Origin: JAAYAY01 sp964563135
GTDB lineage: Bacteria; Planctomycetota; Planctomycetia; Pirellulales; Thermoguttaceae
Direction: 5' to 3'
Assembly (NCBI GenBank): GCA_964563135.1
Contig: CAZLWV010000009.1
Location: 1 to 64,000, forward strand
Length of the DNA: 64,000 nucleotides
Below are positions 1 through 8,702 of this stretch, piece after piece (the first letter of the stretch is position 1; each line of letters begins with the position of its first letter). The notes under the pieces were generated by a model. The model was not told the DNA's origin. It ran no database searches and saw only the letters and a list, made by a program, of their open reading frames with translations. A program made the position numbers and the translations under genes.

Positions 1-979
1 TATCTGAAGGACCTCGTTCGCTGCAAGTGGCCATAACCTTGCGCAGTAGAACTAAGGGCCCCGCGGGCGGCGATTGCCGACAATGGCACGAGCTCCGGGG
101 CCGGCTCCAGAAACGGCCGACAAAGTGGAACTTGGGATCGACAAGCGTTCCATCCTTGTGGTCGATCTGCAGGCGGTCGAACCGAATTGTCCCCGAGACC
201 TGTGCCGTGAAATACAACAGTCCTAGCTGTTGTATTTAGCAGGTATCTGTGACATCCAACGGCCATTCCACGTGGTGAAGCAGTCCGTGCAGATCCCGGC
301 ACACCCCACGGCTGGCGGCGATTCCACGAGCCGCAGGTCTCCGCTTGGCTGACTGGAAGTCGCAAGTTCTTATAGAAAAGCAGTTTGCATCCTCCGGTTC
401 TCGCCGCAAGGTTGAGATTTCTGAACCCGGTGGGCAACGGGGCCCTGGCGCCGAATGCAGTCGCGGCCTGTTGGCACGCATGTTGCTCCATGGATAGGCC
501 GAGATACTGTCTCGGTTTGCCCACCGCCTGGGTCCACTCACGGGAAGGTTCCAGATCATGCTCCTGCATTACTTTGCCCTCCGGGTCGAGTCCCAGTCGG
601 TGGTGGCCGCTGAAGTTTCTGATCGCCATGCGGCGTCTTTGCTGGAGCGAGGAGAACCGGTTCTCCTCGGCACCTTCGCGGAGCTCAATGGCCTTGCCCA
701 GCGGCTTGGTCTGTCTTTGGTGATGATCTCGCGGTCGTCGTCGGTACCGGCACCTCGCGTGGGCACGATTTCCGTTGCCCATGTGGCTGCCGTGGCCTGA
801 CGCCGGGGCCAACAGGATCGTCGCGAGTCGAGGAGTCTGCCACGCGCATGGATCGGCACTGTCGATCATTGGCTGATCGGTTCTGATCCGGGGTCCTCGC
901 CAAGCGAGATGCCTTGCAGGGGCGTGGATTTGTGCGTTGAAAACCATTTGGCCGTCGGCCTTGAGAGGAGTCTTGGGTA
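1..979. other. Left-edge region without an assignable gene
   Basis: No reading frame here gives a protein I recognise. The minus strand has a frame with no stop from about position 782 to the left edge (over 250 codons), but its product is Arg/Cys-rich and unlike a typical protein. A different minus frame at about 210-100 gives a short beta-strand-like stretch that looks more protein-like. On the plus strand a frame at about 498-800 reads as plausible protein but follows a stop in otherwise coding-like sequence. Together this suggests a decayed gene, or a minus-strand gene running off the window, but neither is established. Confidence 0.3.
210..237. repeat. Perfect AT-rich hairpin
   Basis: An 11-bp perfect inverted repeat (AAATACAACAG at 210-220, its complement at 227-237) encloses a 6-base loop. 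It is AT-rich in GC-rich surroundings. It could be a terminator, an operator-like palindrome or a remnant of a mobile element end; there is no long T-run on either side. Confidence 0.5.
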
Positions 980-2092
980 ATGGATCGTCCCATGTGGCGC
1001 AGTTGCCTGGCAATCTGCTTGTTGGTGGCTGGAGTTATGCTCGGGTTTAGCGGCTGTGGAGGACCTTCCTCCAGCAGCGGCGATTCAACGGGCAGCAGCG
1101 TCGAGCTTCTGAACGTCTCGTACGATCCGACACGAGAACTGTATCAGGACTTCAACGCGGCCTTTGTCGAATACTGGAAAGACAAGACCGGCCAGACGGT
1201 CACGGTCACCCAGTCGCACGGTGGCGCAGGAAAGCAGGCCCGGGCGGTGATTGACGGGCTCCAGGCGGATGTGGTGACTCTGGCGCTGGCCTACGACATC
1301 GACGCCATTTCCCAGAAAGCCTCCCTTCTACCTGCCGACTGGCAGAAGCGGCTTCCCGAGAACAGTTGTCCTTACACCTCGACCATCGTCTTCCTCGTCC
1401 GCAAGGGCAATCCCAAGGGGATCAAGGATTGGGGCGATCTTATTAAGCCGGGCATCCAGGTGATCACGCCGAATCCCAAGACGTCCGGCGGAGCTCGCTG
1501 GAACTACCTGGCCGCCTGGGCCTTCGCCCTCAAGAGGGAGCTCGGCGATCTTGGGAAGATGAGTGACCCGGCGCAGGCGTCGCAGGTGGCGGCTGCCGAG
1601 AAGAAGGCCCTCGAGTTCGTATCCGAACTATTCAGCCCCAAGCACATTCCCGTGCTCGATTCGGGCGCCCGCGGCGCAACGAATACGTTTGTGCAGCGGG
1701 GTATGGGCGATGTGCTTCTGGCCTGGGAGAATGAGGCATTCCTGGCCGTGACGGAGCTCGGTCCCGACAAGTTCGACATCATTGTCCCTTCTCTCAGTAT
1801 CCTGGCGGAACCTCCGGTGACCGTGGTCGACAAGTGGGCCGATTCGCACGGCGCCCGTGAGGTGGCCGAAGCTTATCTGGAATACCTGTATTCGCCGGTG
1901 GGCCAGCGGCTGGCGGCCAAGCACTACTACCGGCCGGTGAAACCCGAAGAGGCGGATCCGGAAGACATGAAGCGATTCCCCAAGTTGGAGCTCGTCCGCA
2001 TCGATGACGTCTTTGGCGGCTGGCAGAAAGCGCAGAAGACGCATTTCGACGACGGCGGCCTGTTCGACCAGATCTACACCGCGGGAAAATAG
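980..2092 (+). CDS. sbp: Sulfate ABC transporter substrate-binding lipoprotein (Sbp/CysP family)
   Basis: This 370-residue protein would capture sulfate (possibly thiosulfate) outside the inner membrane and deliver it to the CysT/CysW channel encoded just downstream. It has a basic start, a hydrophobic segment and a lipobox-like FSGC ending near residue 26, so it is probably a lipoprotein. The mature part begins with family-typical sequence (LLNVSYDPTRELYQDFN), followed by conserved patches such as QSHGGAGKQARAV and TPNPKTSGGARWNYLAAW. The start has a GAGAGGAG Shine-Dalgarno at about 963-970. It is the first gene of the sulfate operon; 169 bases separate it from cysT. Function is confident from family resemblance; sulfate versus thiosulfate preference is not readable here. 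Confidence 0.93.
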   Translation: MDRPMWRSCLAICLLVAGVMLGFSGCGGPSSSSGDSTGSSVELLNVSYDPTRELYQDFNAAFVEYWKDKTGQTVTVTQSHGGAGKQARAVIDGLQADVVTLALAYDIDAISQKASLLPADWQKRLPENSCPYTSTIVFLVRKGNPKGIKDWGDLIKPGIQVITPNPKTSGGARWNYLAAWAFALKRELGDLGKMSDPAQASQVAAAEKKALEFVSELFSPKHIPVLDSGARGATNTFVQRGMGDVLLAWENEAFLAVTELGPDKFDIIVPSLSILAEPPVTVVDKWADSHGAREVAEAYLEYLYSPVGQRLAAKHYYRPVKPEEADPEDMKRFPKLELVRIDDVFGGWQKAQKTHFDDGGLFDQIYTAGK

Positions 2093-2261
2093 CCTCCCCA
2101 CCAATCGGAAGCAGCAGCGACGACCGAGAACCTTCCTCACAGCCCGCCGAGTCCGCACGAAGCCGGCCCCCGCCAATCATGCCGCCGCCGCTCGCAGCGG
2201 CTCGATCGAGTCAACCGAACCCGCAATACGCACGACGGCATGTCCGGAGCGAGGTGAACCT

Positions 2262-3128
2262 GTGGAAAGTCCGCCGTCCTCGCTGGCGCCTCGCAAGGGT
2301 GGCAGACGCCGCCAGCGCAGCGTTCTGCCCGGTTTCGGGCTCACACTGGGATACACGATGCTCTATCTGAGTCTGATCGTGCTGATCCCGCTTTCGGCCC
2401 TGTTTCTGAAGACGGCGACCGCTCCCTGGGAACATATCTGGGAGACGATCAGCAGTCCCCGGGTGCTGGCCTCCTTCCGCCTCACCCTGGGGGCGTCGCT
2501 GGTGGCCGCCCTGGTCAACGCTGTTTTCGGGCTGGGTGTTGCCTGGATGCTGGTGCGGTACTCGTTTCCCGGAAGACGCATCGTCGACGCCGTCGTCGAC
2601 CTGCCCTTTGCGCTTCCCACCGCCGTGTCGGGGATCGCGCTTACGACCATCTATGCTCCCTCCGGCTGGATCGGCAGCTTGCTGGAGCCGTGGGGCATCA
2701 AGGCCGTGTTTTCCGCCCTGGGAGTGACGATTGCACTTACCTTCATCGGCCTGCCATTCGTAGTTCGCACGCTGCAACCGGCCCTGGAAGACCTGGACCC
2801 GGAGGTCGAAGAGGCGGCGGCCAGTCTCGGCGCCGGCCGCTGGCAGGTGTTCCGCCATGTGGTTGTGCCCGCGATCCTGCCGGCGCTGCTGACCGGCTTT
2901 GCCCTGGCTTTCGCCCGGGCGCTGGGCGAGTACGGCTCGGTCGTGTTCATTGCCGGCAACATGCCCATGAAGACCGAGATTGTGCCGCTGTTGATCCTGG
3001 TGAAACTGGAGCAATACGACTACACCGGCGCAACGGCGATCGCCTCGCTCATGCTGGCCATCTCGTTCCTTCTCCTGTTGGCGATCAATGTCCTTCAGTG
3101 GTGGAGCACGCGGCGTCACGTCGCCTAG
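2262..3128 (+). CDS. cysT: Sulfate ABC transporter permease CysT (CysU)
   Basis: Inner-membrane permease subunit that forms the sulfate channel with CysW. I chose the GTG at 2262 because a purine-rich GGAGCGAG sits about 8 bases upstream and it gives 288 residues, close to the usual CysT length (about 277); the frame is open further upstream (to 2004) but that sequence overlaps the binding-protein gene and is Arg/Pro-rich, unlike protein. The product has about six hydrophobic segments starting near residue 28, and the permease EAA loop (EEAAASLGAGRWQVF...LP) that docks on the CysA ATPase. Nine bases separate its stop from cysW. Confidence 0.93.
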   Translation: MESPPSSLAPRKGGRRRQRSVLPGFGLTLGYTMLYLSLIVLIPLSALFLKTATAPWEHIWETISSPRVLASFRLTLGASLVAALVNAVFGLGVAWMLVRYSFPGRRIVDAVVDLPFALPTAVSGIALTTIYAPSGWIGSLLEPWGIKAVFSALGVTIALTFIGLPFVVRTLQPALEDLDPEVEEAAASLGAGRWQVFRHVVVPAILPALLTGFALAFARALGEYGSVVFIAGNMPMKTEIVPLLILVKLEQYDYTGATAIASLMLAISFLLLLAINVLQWWSTRRHVA

Positions 3129-3137
3129 GAGTGGAAC

Positions 3138-4055
3138 ATGGCCGGAACCGCAAAATCACGTCTCAGCCGCCGCCGCACCGCGGCAACCATCAGCGGCACC
3201 GGCGACCCGCTATGGGTTCAATGCCTGATCTGCGCCGTTTCCTTCGCCTTCCTGGGGCTGTTCCTGGTGATTCCGCTGGTGGCCGTGTTTACCGAGGCCC
3301 TGCGGAAAGGCCTGGAAGTCTACTTCGAGAGCTTCCAGAGCCGCGACGCTCTTGCGGCGATCAGACTCACGCTGCTGGTGGCCGGGATCTCCGTGCCGCT
3401 CAACATCGTCTTCGGCCTGGCCGCATCCTGGGCAATCGCGAAGTTCGAGTTTCGCGGCAAGAGCCTGCTGATCACGCTCATCGACCTCCCCTTCGCCGTC
3501 TCGCCGGTGATCTCCGGCGTGATCTATGTGCTGATGTTCGGCCTTCAGGGCTGGCTGGGGCCGTGGCTGGCGGCGCACCATATCCAGATCATTTTTGCCG
3601 TACCGGGGATCGTGCTGGCCACAATCTTCGTGACCTTCCCCTTCGTGGCCCGCGAGCTGATTCCGCTCATGCAGGAACAGGGAACCGAAGAGGAGGAAGC
3701 CGCGCTGGTGCTCGGCGCCAGCGGCCTGCAGACTTTCTGGCGGGTCACGCTTCCCAATGTGAAGTGGGGGCTGCTCTACGGCGTCATTCTCTGCAACGCT
3801 CGCGCGATGGGCGAGTTCGGCGCCGTGTCCGTCGTCTCCGGCCACCTGCGGGGCAAGACCAATACGATGCCGCTCCACGTGGAGATCCTCTACAACGAAT
3901 ACAACTTTGTGGCGGCTTTCGCAGTCGCTTCGCTCCTGGCCGTCCTGGCCCTGGTGACGCTCGTCCTCAAAGCACTCGTCGAATGGCACACCCAGCGGGA
4001 ATCGGCAGCGATTCCCGGCCCGGCGGCAACAAGTTCCCAGGAGGCTGTCTCGTGA
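3138..4055 (+). CDS. cysW: Sulfate ABC transporter permease CysW
   Basis: Second inner-membrane permease of the sulfate importer, 305 residues with several transmembrane segments beginning near residue 29. The cytoplasmic EAA loop is visible as EEEEAALVLGASGLQTFW, followed by LPNVKWGLLYG. The sequence is typical of CysW, including SPVISGVIYVLMFG and GAVSVVSGHLRGKTNTMPLHVE. Its TGA stop overlaps the GTG start of cysA (GTGA at 4052-4055), so the two are probably translationally coupled. The C-terminal tail beyond the last membrane segment is Ala/Pro/Ser-rich and poorly conserved. Confidence 0.94.
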   Translation: MAGTAKSRLSRRRTAATISGTGDPLWVQCLICAVSFAFLGLFLVIPLVAVFTEALRKGLEVYFESFQSRDALAAIRLTLLVAGISVPLNIVFGLAASWAIAKFEFRGKSLLITLIDLPFAVSPVISGVIYVLMFGLQGWLGPWLAAHHIQIIFAVPGIVLATIFVTFPFVARELIPLMQEQGTEEEEAALVLGASGLQTFWRVTLPNVKWGLLYGVILCNARAMGEFGAVSVVSGHLRGKTNTMPLHVEILYNEYNFVAAFAVASLLAVLALVTLVLKALVEWHTQRESAAIPGPAATSSQEAVS

Positions 4056-5128
4056 GTATCGAGGTCCGCAACGTCAGCAAGAGTTTCGGGAACTTCCTGG
4101 CGCTCAACAACGTGTCGCTCAGCATCCCCGACGGGGAACTGGTGGCCCTGCTGGGCCCCTCGGGATCGGGAAAGACCACCCTGCTGCGGATTGTTGCCGG
4201 CCTCGAGTCGTTCGACCTGACGGATGAGAGTGCGATTCTTTTCGACGGCCGCGACGTGGCTCGCGAGGCGGTCGGCCGCCGGCAGGTGGGCTTTGTATTC
4301 CAGCACTACGCCCTGTTCCGGCACATGACCGTCTATGAGAACATCGCCTTCGGCCTCCGCGTTCGTCCGCGGCGGAGCCGCCCCACCAAGACCGAGATCG
4401 ACGGGCGGGTCCGCGAACTCCTGCAACTCATCCAGCTCGACACGCTGGCCAACCGCTACCCCTCGCAGCTCTCGGGCGGGCAACGCCAGCGGGTGGCCCT
4501 CGCCCGTGCGCTGGCCATCGAACCAAAAGTGCTGCTCCTGGACGAACCGTTCGGGGCCCTTGACGCCAAGGTGCGGCAGGGGCTGCGGCGATGGCTCCGC
4601 CGCCTCCACGACGAGATCCACGTGACCAGCGTGTTTGTGACCCACGACCAGGAGGAAGCCCTGGAAGTGGCCGATCGGATCGTGGTGATGAACGAAGGCC
4701 GCATCGAACAGGTAGGAACTCCCGACGAGGTCTTCCACCAGCCGGCCAACGCCTTCGTGATGGACTTCCTCGGCAACGTCAACCTGTTCCATGGACGCGT
4801 GGAGGCCGGGCGGGCGGTGTTTGGAACGCTCGTGATCGATCCGCCCGGCGGGCTGCAGGTCGACGGCGAGACGGCCCGGCTGCTGATCCGCCCCTACGAT
4901 CTGGAGATTCATACCGACAATCGGGGCCAGTCCGGCCTGCGGGCCCGGATCACGCGGGTCCAGTCGGCCGGCCCCGTGGTCAAGATCGAACTGGTCGGCA
5001 CCAACGATCAGCCGATCTACGTGGAAATGTCGCATGACCGGTTCCGCCAGGAACCGCATGCAGTGGGCGACGAGGTCTACGTGACCCCCCGCGTCTCACG
5101 GCTCTTCGTTGAGAACTACGCGATCTGA
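4052..5128 (+). CDS. cysA: Sulfate/thiosulfate import ATP-binding protein CysA
   Basis: ATPase that powers the sulfate importer from the cytoplasmic face, 358 residues. The GTG at 4052 is supported by an AGGAGG at 4039-4044 and by overlap with the cysW stop; the longer open frame upstream is only a shadow of cysW. Visible motifs are Walker A GPSGSGKTT (about residues 35-43), Q-loop FVFQHYALF, signature LSGGQRQR (about 140-147), Walker B LLLDEPFGALD and the switch histidine in FVTHDQEEA. The C-terminal part (from about 235) is the TOBE-like regulatory domain of CysA (NVNLFHGRVEAG, RPYDLEIH). The last 33 bases overlap the 3' end of a convergent minus-strand gene. Confidence 0.95.
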   Translation: MSIEVRNVSKSFGNFLALNNVSLSIPDGELVALLGPSGSGKTTLLRIVAGLESFDLTDESAILFDGRDVAREAVGRRQVGFVFQHYALFRHMTVYENIAFGLRVRPRRSRPTKTEIDGRVRELLQLIQLDTLANRYPSQLSGGQRQRVALARALAIEPKVLLLDEPFGALDAKVRQGLRRWLRRLHDEIHVTSVFVTHDQEEALEVADRIVVMNEGRIEQVGTPDEVFHQPANAFVMDFLGNVNLFHGRVEAGRAVFGTLVIDPPGGLQVDGETARLLIRPYDLEIHTDNRGQSGLRARITRVQSAGPVVKIELVGTNDQPIYVEMSHDRFRQEPHAVGDEVYVTPRVSRLFVENYAI

Positions 5129-5695
5129 AGCGGGCCGGCGCGAGACCACCAGCCGCAGTTCCTCGACGAAGGCCCGGCAAGTCAGGCAGAACGCCACGAA
5201 GAGTATCGAGGCGGCCGGCCAGCGGAACGCATCGACGCAGTCGATGATCTCGCCAACCAGACAGTCCGACCGGCTGACTGCATGCAGCAGCAGGGTGGCA
5301 ACTCCAATCACCACAATCGTCACCGCGTGTTCCGCGGTGAATCGCCAGGATGCGGCGGACTTGCGTCTCCACGCCTCGACCCGGAATGCCGCCCCCACCG
5401 CAAGGATCAGCGTCAAGGCGAGATTGGTAAGCAGGCTGTGCCAGTTGACGTGCAGTTTTGCCGAAACAGCGTCTTCTTCAACCGCGTTGAATGGCCAGCC
5501 CGAGACGAGGATCGACGGTCGCACGGGGCCGTACTTCAAGCGGTACAACGCATCGACGACATTGACATTCAGATAAATGCTCGATACGACGACCAGACAC
5601 CCAACGGCCCATGTCACTCCATGAAGGTGCCACCATGGCCTCTTGTGGACCGTCATTTCTGGTTCCGCAGGGCCGGTATCCATATTTCTACTCAT
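5096..5695 (-). CDS. Hypothetical membrane protein (199 aa)
   Basis: Not recognised. The product has about four hydrophobic segments (roughly residues 27-48, 82-102, 119-140 and 155-175), so it should sit in the inner membrane. It is the last gene of a three-gene minus-strand group with the esterase upstream; its start overlaps the esterase stop by 8 bases, which suggests co-transcription and coupling. Its 3' end overlaps the 3' end of cysA tail to tail. Confidence 0.7.
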   Translation of the reverse strand: MSRNMDTGPAEPEMTVHKRPWWHLHGVTWAVGCLVVVSSIYLNVNVVDALYRLKYGPVRPSILVSGWPFNAVEEDAVSAKLHVNWHSLLTNLALTLILAVGAAFRVEAWRRKSAASWRFTAEHAVTIVVIGVATLLLHAVSRSDCLVGEIIDCVDAFRWPAASILFVAFCLTCRAFVEELRLVVSRRPASDRVVLNEEP

Positions 5696-6446
5696 CCAAT
5701 TGATATTGCTTCAGGAAGCGCCATATCTGCATGTTGCGATCTGGTGGCCACTCATGGCCGCGGCGCGGTACGACGAGCAGTTCGCAGATATGGCCTCGTT
5801 GGCGATACTCAGCCGCGTCCTCCCGAGCGGCCGCCACGACGTTGCTCTCTTTTTCACCAACGACCATCATGACAGGGAACGGCCGGGCGCTATCGACTTC
5901 GCATGATGCCGACGCCGAACAGGCTGCCACAGCCGCGATCTTCTGAGAACGGGCCATCGCCAGTTCGTGAACAAACTCCGCCCCCATGGACATGCCGGTC
6001 ACATACACACGGGTGCGATCGATGTCGCAATGGGCGACGAGATGTTCCAGCAACGCATCAAAGAAGCGCACGTCACGGTTGTTGTCTCCGCTTGGTGATC
6101 TCACAGCCTGCGTGCTCCAATTCCCATCGACGGCAGCCGGATAGACGACCACGATGCGCCGGGCCGCGGCCAGTTGATCCAGTTTTGTCCGATCTGCCTC
6201 CGATTCCGGCGTGTTGCCGTGGCCGTGGAAGTGGAAGATGACTGGAAGGCGCTCGCCGCCTGCTGTCGGCGGCATGACCACGCGGTAGTTTCTTTGACAG
6301 CCGTCGACTTGGAGACTGTCGCAGATGACCGTCACCGGGCACGACAAGAGCGAGACTGACATGGCCAGCGAGACGATGCCGAGCACCGTGAAGAGTGGAA
6401 AGAGGATTGCCGGATTTCGGCGAGGTTGCCGCTCTTGCTGCATCAA
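5688..6446 (-). CDS. Alpha/beta-hydrolase esterase, PHB-depolymerase/LpqC type
   Basis: Probable exported or membrane-anchored serine esterase (252 aa) of the alpha/beta-hydrolase fold, resembling the esterase_PHB/LpqC/feruloyl-esterase group. An N-terminal hydrophobic segment (about residues 14-35) acts as signal or anchor. Seen in order: oxyanion-type segment VIFHFHGHGNTPES, acid-loop region GDNNRDVRFFDALLEHL, nucleophile elbow GMSMG, and the C-terminal catalytic His in PRRGHEWPP. The substrate cannot be read from sequence. It lies 10 bases after the upstream membrane-protein gene and overlaps the downstream one, so the three form an operon. Confidence 0.82.
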   Translation of the reverse strand: MMQQERQPRRNPAILFPLFTVLGIVSLAMSVSLLSCPVTVICDSLQVDGCQRNYRVVMPPTAGGERLPVIFHFHGHGNTPESEADRTKLDQLAAARRIVVVYPAAVDGNWSTQAVRSPSGDNNRDVRFFDALLEHLVAHCDIDRTRVYVTGMSMGAEFVHELAMARSQKIAAVAACSASASCEVDSARPFPVMMVVGEKESNVVAAAREDAAEYRQRGHICELLVVPRRGHEWPPDRNMQIWRFLKQYQLDE

Positions 6447-6456
6447 GACATCCTAT

Positions 6457-6891
6457 CTACTTCGAGTGTGTGGATTCATATACCGTCACAATTGTTGCCG
6501 CAACGGCGGCGACGGCCAGACAAACGCCGGCTGCAATGAGTGCGACAATCAATAGCCATTGGGAGATTAGCTTGCCAATCGCCTCGCCGAGGTCCGACGG
6601 TTGCAGGAAAGCTGATATCGAGAGTCCGATGAAGAACAGTACCGTACCAAAGGTTGCAGCGACGCTCACCACCTTCATCCAAGGAGTACCGCGGAAACGG
6701 ATCCCAAGACAAAGCCCGATCACTCCTCCTGCCGGGAGCGTCAGCCAGAGCCAATCATCATCTCCTTGCCAGTAGTGACGAATCACGGATTCGCTGAACA
6801 TTGTCGCAGCCAGGAAGAATAGAATGGAACAGCTGACCATCAACGTCTCCAGAGCCAGCACTAATCGAATCCACGGAACAGTCTTCTGCAT
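6457..6891 (-). CDS. Hypothetical small membrane protein (144 aa)
   Basis: Not recognised. Four hydrophobic stretches are visible (about residues 9-31, 46-64, 73-92 and 110-134), so it is an integral membrane protein. It is the first gene of the minus-strand group leading into the esterase (10-base spacing). Nothing in the sequence indicates its role. Confidence 0.65.
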   Translation of the reverse strand: MQKTVPWIRLVLALETLMVSCSILFFLAATMFSESVIRHYWQGDDDWLWLTLPAGGVIGLCLGIRFRGTPWMKVVSVAATFGTVLFFIGLSISAFLQPSDLGEAIGKLISQWLLIVALIAAGVCLAVAAVAATIVTVYESTHSK

Positions 6892-7001
6892 GGTGGGGCA
6901 CTACTAGCCGGAGGTTTGGGCCGAGTGGATGACGTCGAGGTCCGGGTACAACGCATAGCATTCCTGACTCTATCCCGCAACGGCAGCTCGGCTCTTGACG
7001 A

Positions 7002-8548
7002 TCACAGCCGCCGCAACACCTCTTTCGCCTTCTCCTCAAAGAGCTGCTGCCACTCGGGGGCAATGAAGCATTCGGTCACCTCGTAGCCTCCCTTATCGTA
7101 GTCGGCGGCGGGGGGGCCGTAGTGAATGTAGCCGTTGGAGCAAGCGGCCACGAAGGTGTGTTCGTGGGGCGAAGCCTTCTTGATGTTGAGGCCCACTTCC
7201 ACGAGCACCTCAGCCGGCGAGGTGACCAGGACGAACTGGCCGATGCGGATGCCCTGGACCTCCGTGGCAACTGTCGGGATTCCTGCGGCATCGTTGATCG
7301 CCTGGTGCCGCTGGAGCGTGGCAATCTTGTCTTCGATCCGGGTGAGCTTCTCCATGGCGAGGATGTTTTGGAGATACTTGGCCATGTTGCCGCGGTTCTG
7401 GGCATCGATGCCGGACATCTCGGCGCTGCCGGTCTGTTCCGCCTGGAGATAGCGGTAGGAGTAATACGAAGGGTAATCGGGATTCAGGGCGTACTTGATG
7501 TACAAGGGAATGAAAGTCTTGATGTTGAGGCTCATGCCTCGCAGGGAGTGGAGCAGCTGGGCCTGCTCTTCCAGGAGTGCTTCGATGCGATGGGGGATAT
7601 CGGTCCTTCGGGGGAGGGCCAGGGGCTCATTGATCACGCTGAGCGTCGCCTCTTGAGTCTGGATGCCCCGGTAGGCTTCCAGTGTGCTCAGGCCGAGCAT
7701 CGTGCCAAAAGGCTCGCAGTCTCGGGGGCGGCTGGTGTCTTTGTAGAGGACGGCCGTGATGTCTCCCAGGGCTCCCTGGAGGAAGAGGGCCATGGAGTCG
7801 TGCCCCAGGTTGTCCTCGATCACCTTGGCGGCGAAGCCGGGGAAGTCGGCCGTCACCCCTCCGCGCGGCACGCCCAGGTAGGGGTGACAGCCGAAGTTGA
7901 ACACCANNNNNNNNNNCCGTAGACATGGTCGATCCGCAACACGCTAGTCTCGGGATCGGTGGGGCCCACGCCGGCCACCTCCTCGTCGGGAGGGCAGGGA
8001 TTCGTATGCCGGATCGTCCAGTGCCGGCCATTCTTGAGGCGGAGCGCCCGGTTCATCATGATCCGGTCTTCATGACCGACGCCGCTACCGACCTTGACGG
8101 GCGTCATGGTCTGGGCGGCTCGGCGGACCGCGTCGAACGTCCGCTCGAGCTGCTCGTTATCTTCGCACAGGAGTCGGCCCGGCGGATGGGTGTGGGAGGC
8201 GTTGACCAGGACGTTCTTGGCGGGAATGCCCAACTGGTTTTCGATGCGATCTCGCAACTTGGGCAGAAAATCGTCCTTGATATCGCCGATGCCGCCGATC
8301 GCCGTCGCATCCATGGCAACGATGGCCAGCCGGGTCTGCCCGTCGTCCAGCACCAGCGCCTTGGCCAGGAGTGGGTCGTTGACCCGCACACCTTCGGCGG
8401 CGGTTGTGATGTCGCTCTTGGCCACGCCGGCGCGAAGCGATCCGGTGGGCGTCTCCACCTGGGCCATGGCGGTGAGCGTGCCGGTGGCAACGCCTGCTCC
8501 CGCAATCAGGCCGGTACCGAGAAACTGTCGCCGCTTCAGGTGGGTCAT
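7002..8548 (-). CDS. Neutral/alkaline ceramidase-like domain protein, Tat-exported, split by a gap
   Basis: One gene read in two pieces because 10 N (7907-7916) sit inside it and the frame differs on each side. The N-terminal piece starts at 8548 (GAGG Shine-Dalgarno upstream) with a twin-arginine leader (KRRQFLGTGLIAGAG). It continues with features of the neutral/alkaline non-lysosomal ceramidase N-terminal domain: KSDIT, MDATAIGG, and VNASHTHPP with metal-binding histidines. After the gap the protein resumes with FNFGCHPYLGV and LFLQGALGDI. Family members hydrolyse amide or related bonds in lipids, but planctomycetes carry many relatives without known substrate. Total length would be about 510 residues. 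The frame change across the gap most likely reflects a wrong gap length, not a real mutation. Confidence 0.82.
7907..7916. other. Assembly gap (10 N)
   Basis: Ten N inside the ceramidase-like gene. The flanks encode consecutive parts of one domain in different frames, so the true gap length is unknown and probably encodes roughly 5-10 residues. Confidence 0.97.
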
Positions 8549-8702
8549 GGTGTATGCTCCTCAATCCTGCGCAGCACAGGATTTCAGTCTGTCGGGGCGG
8601 GGCAACGGACCCGTCCCGCGTTGAGATGGGCAACGTCCGCGCGTCCTGGGAGTCTGCGTCTCCCGGCCCTGGTTCGGTTGGTGGAACGCTCCAAGTCTGA
8701 GT

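Noticed and set aside
2004..2261. Upstream extension of CysT to 2004
   Set aside because: Overlaps the binding-protein gene, Arg/Pro-rich, and the GTG at 2262 has a better ribosome site and gives normal CysT length.
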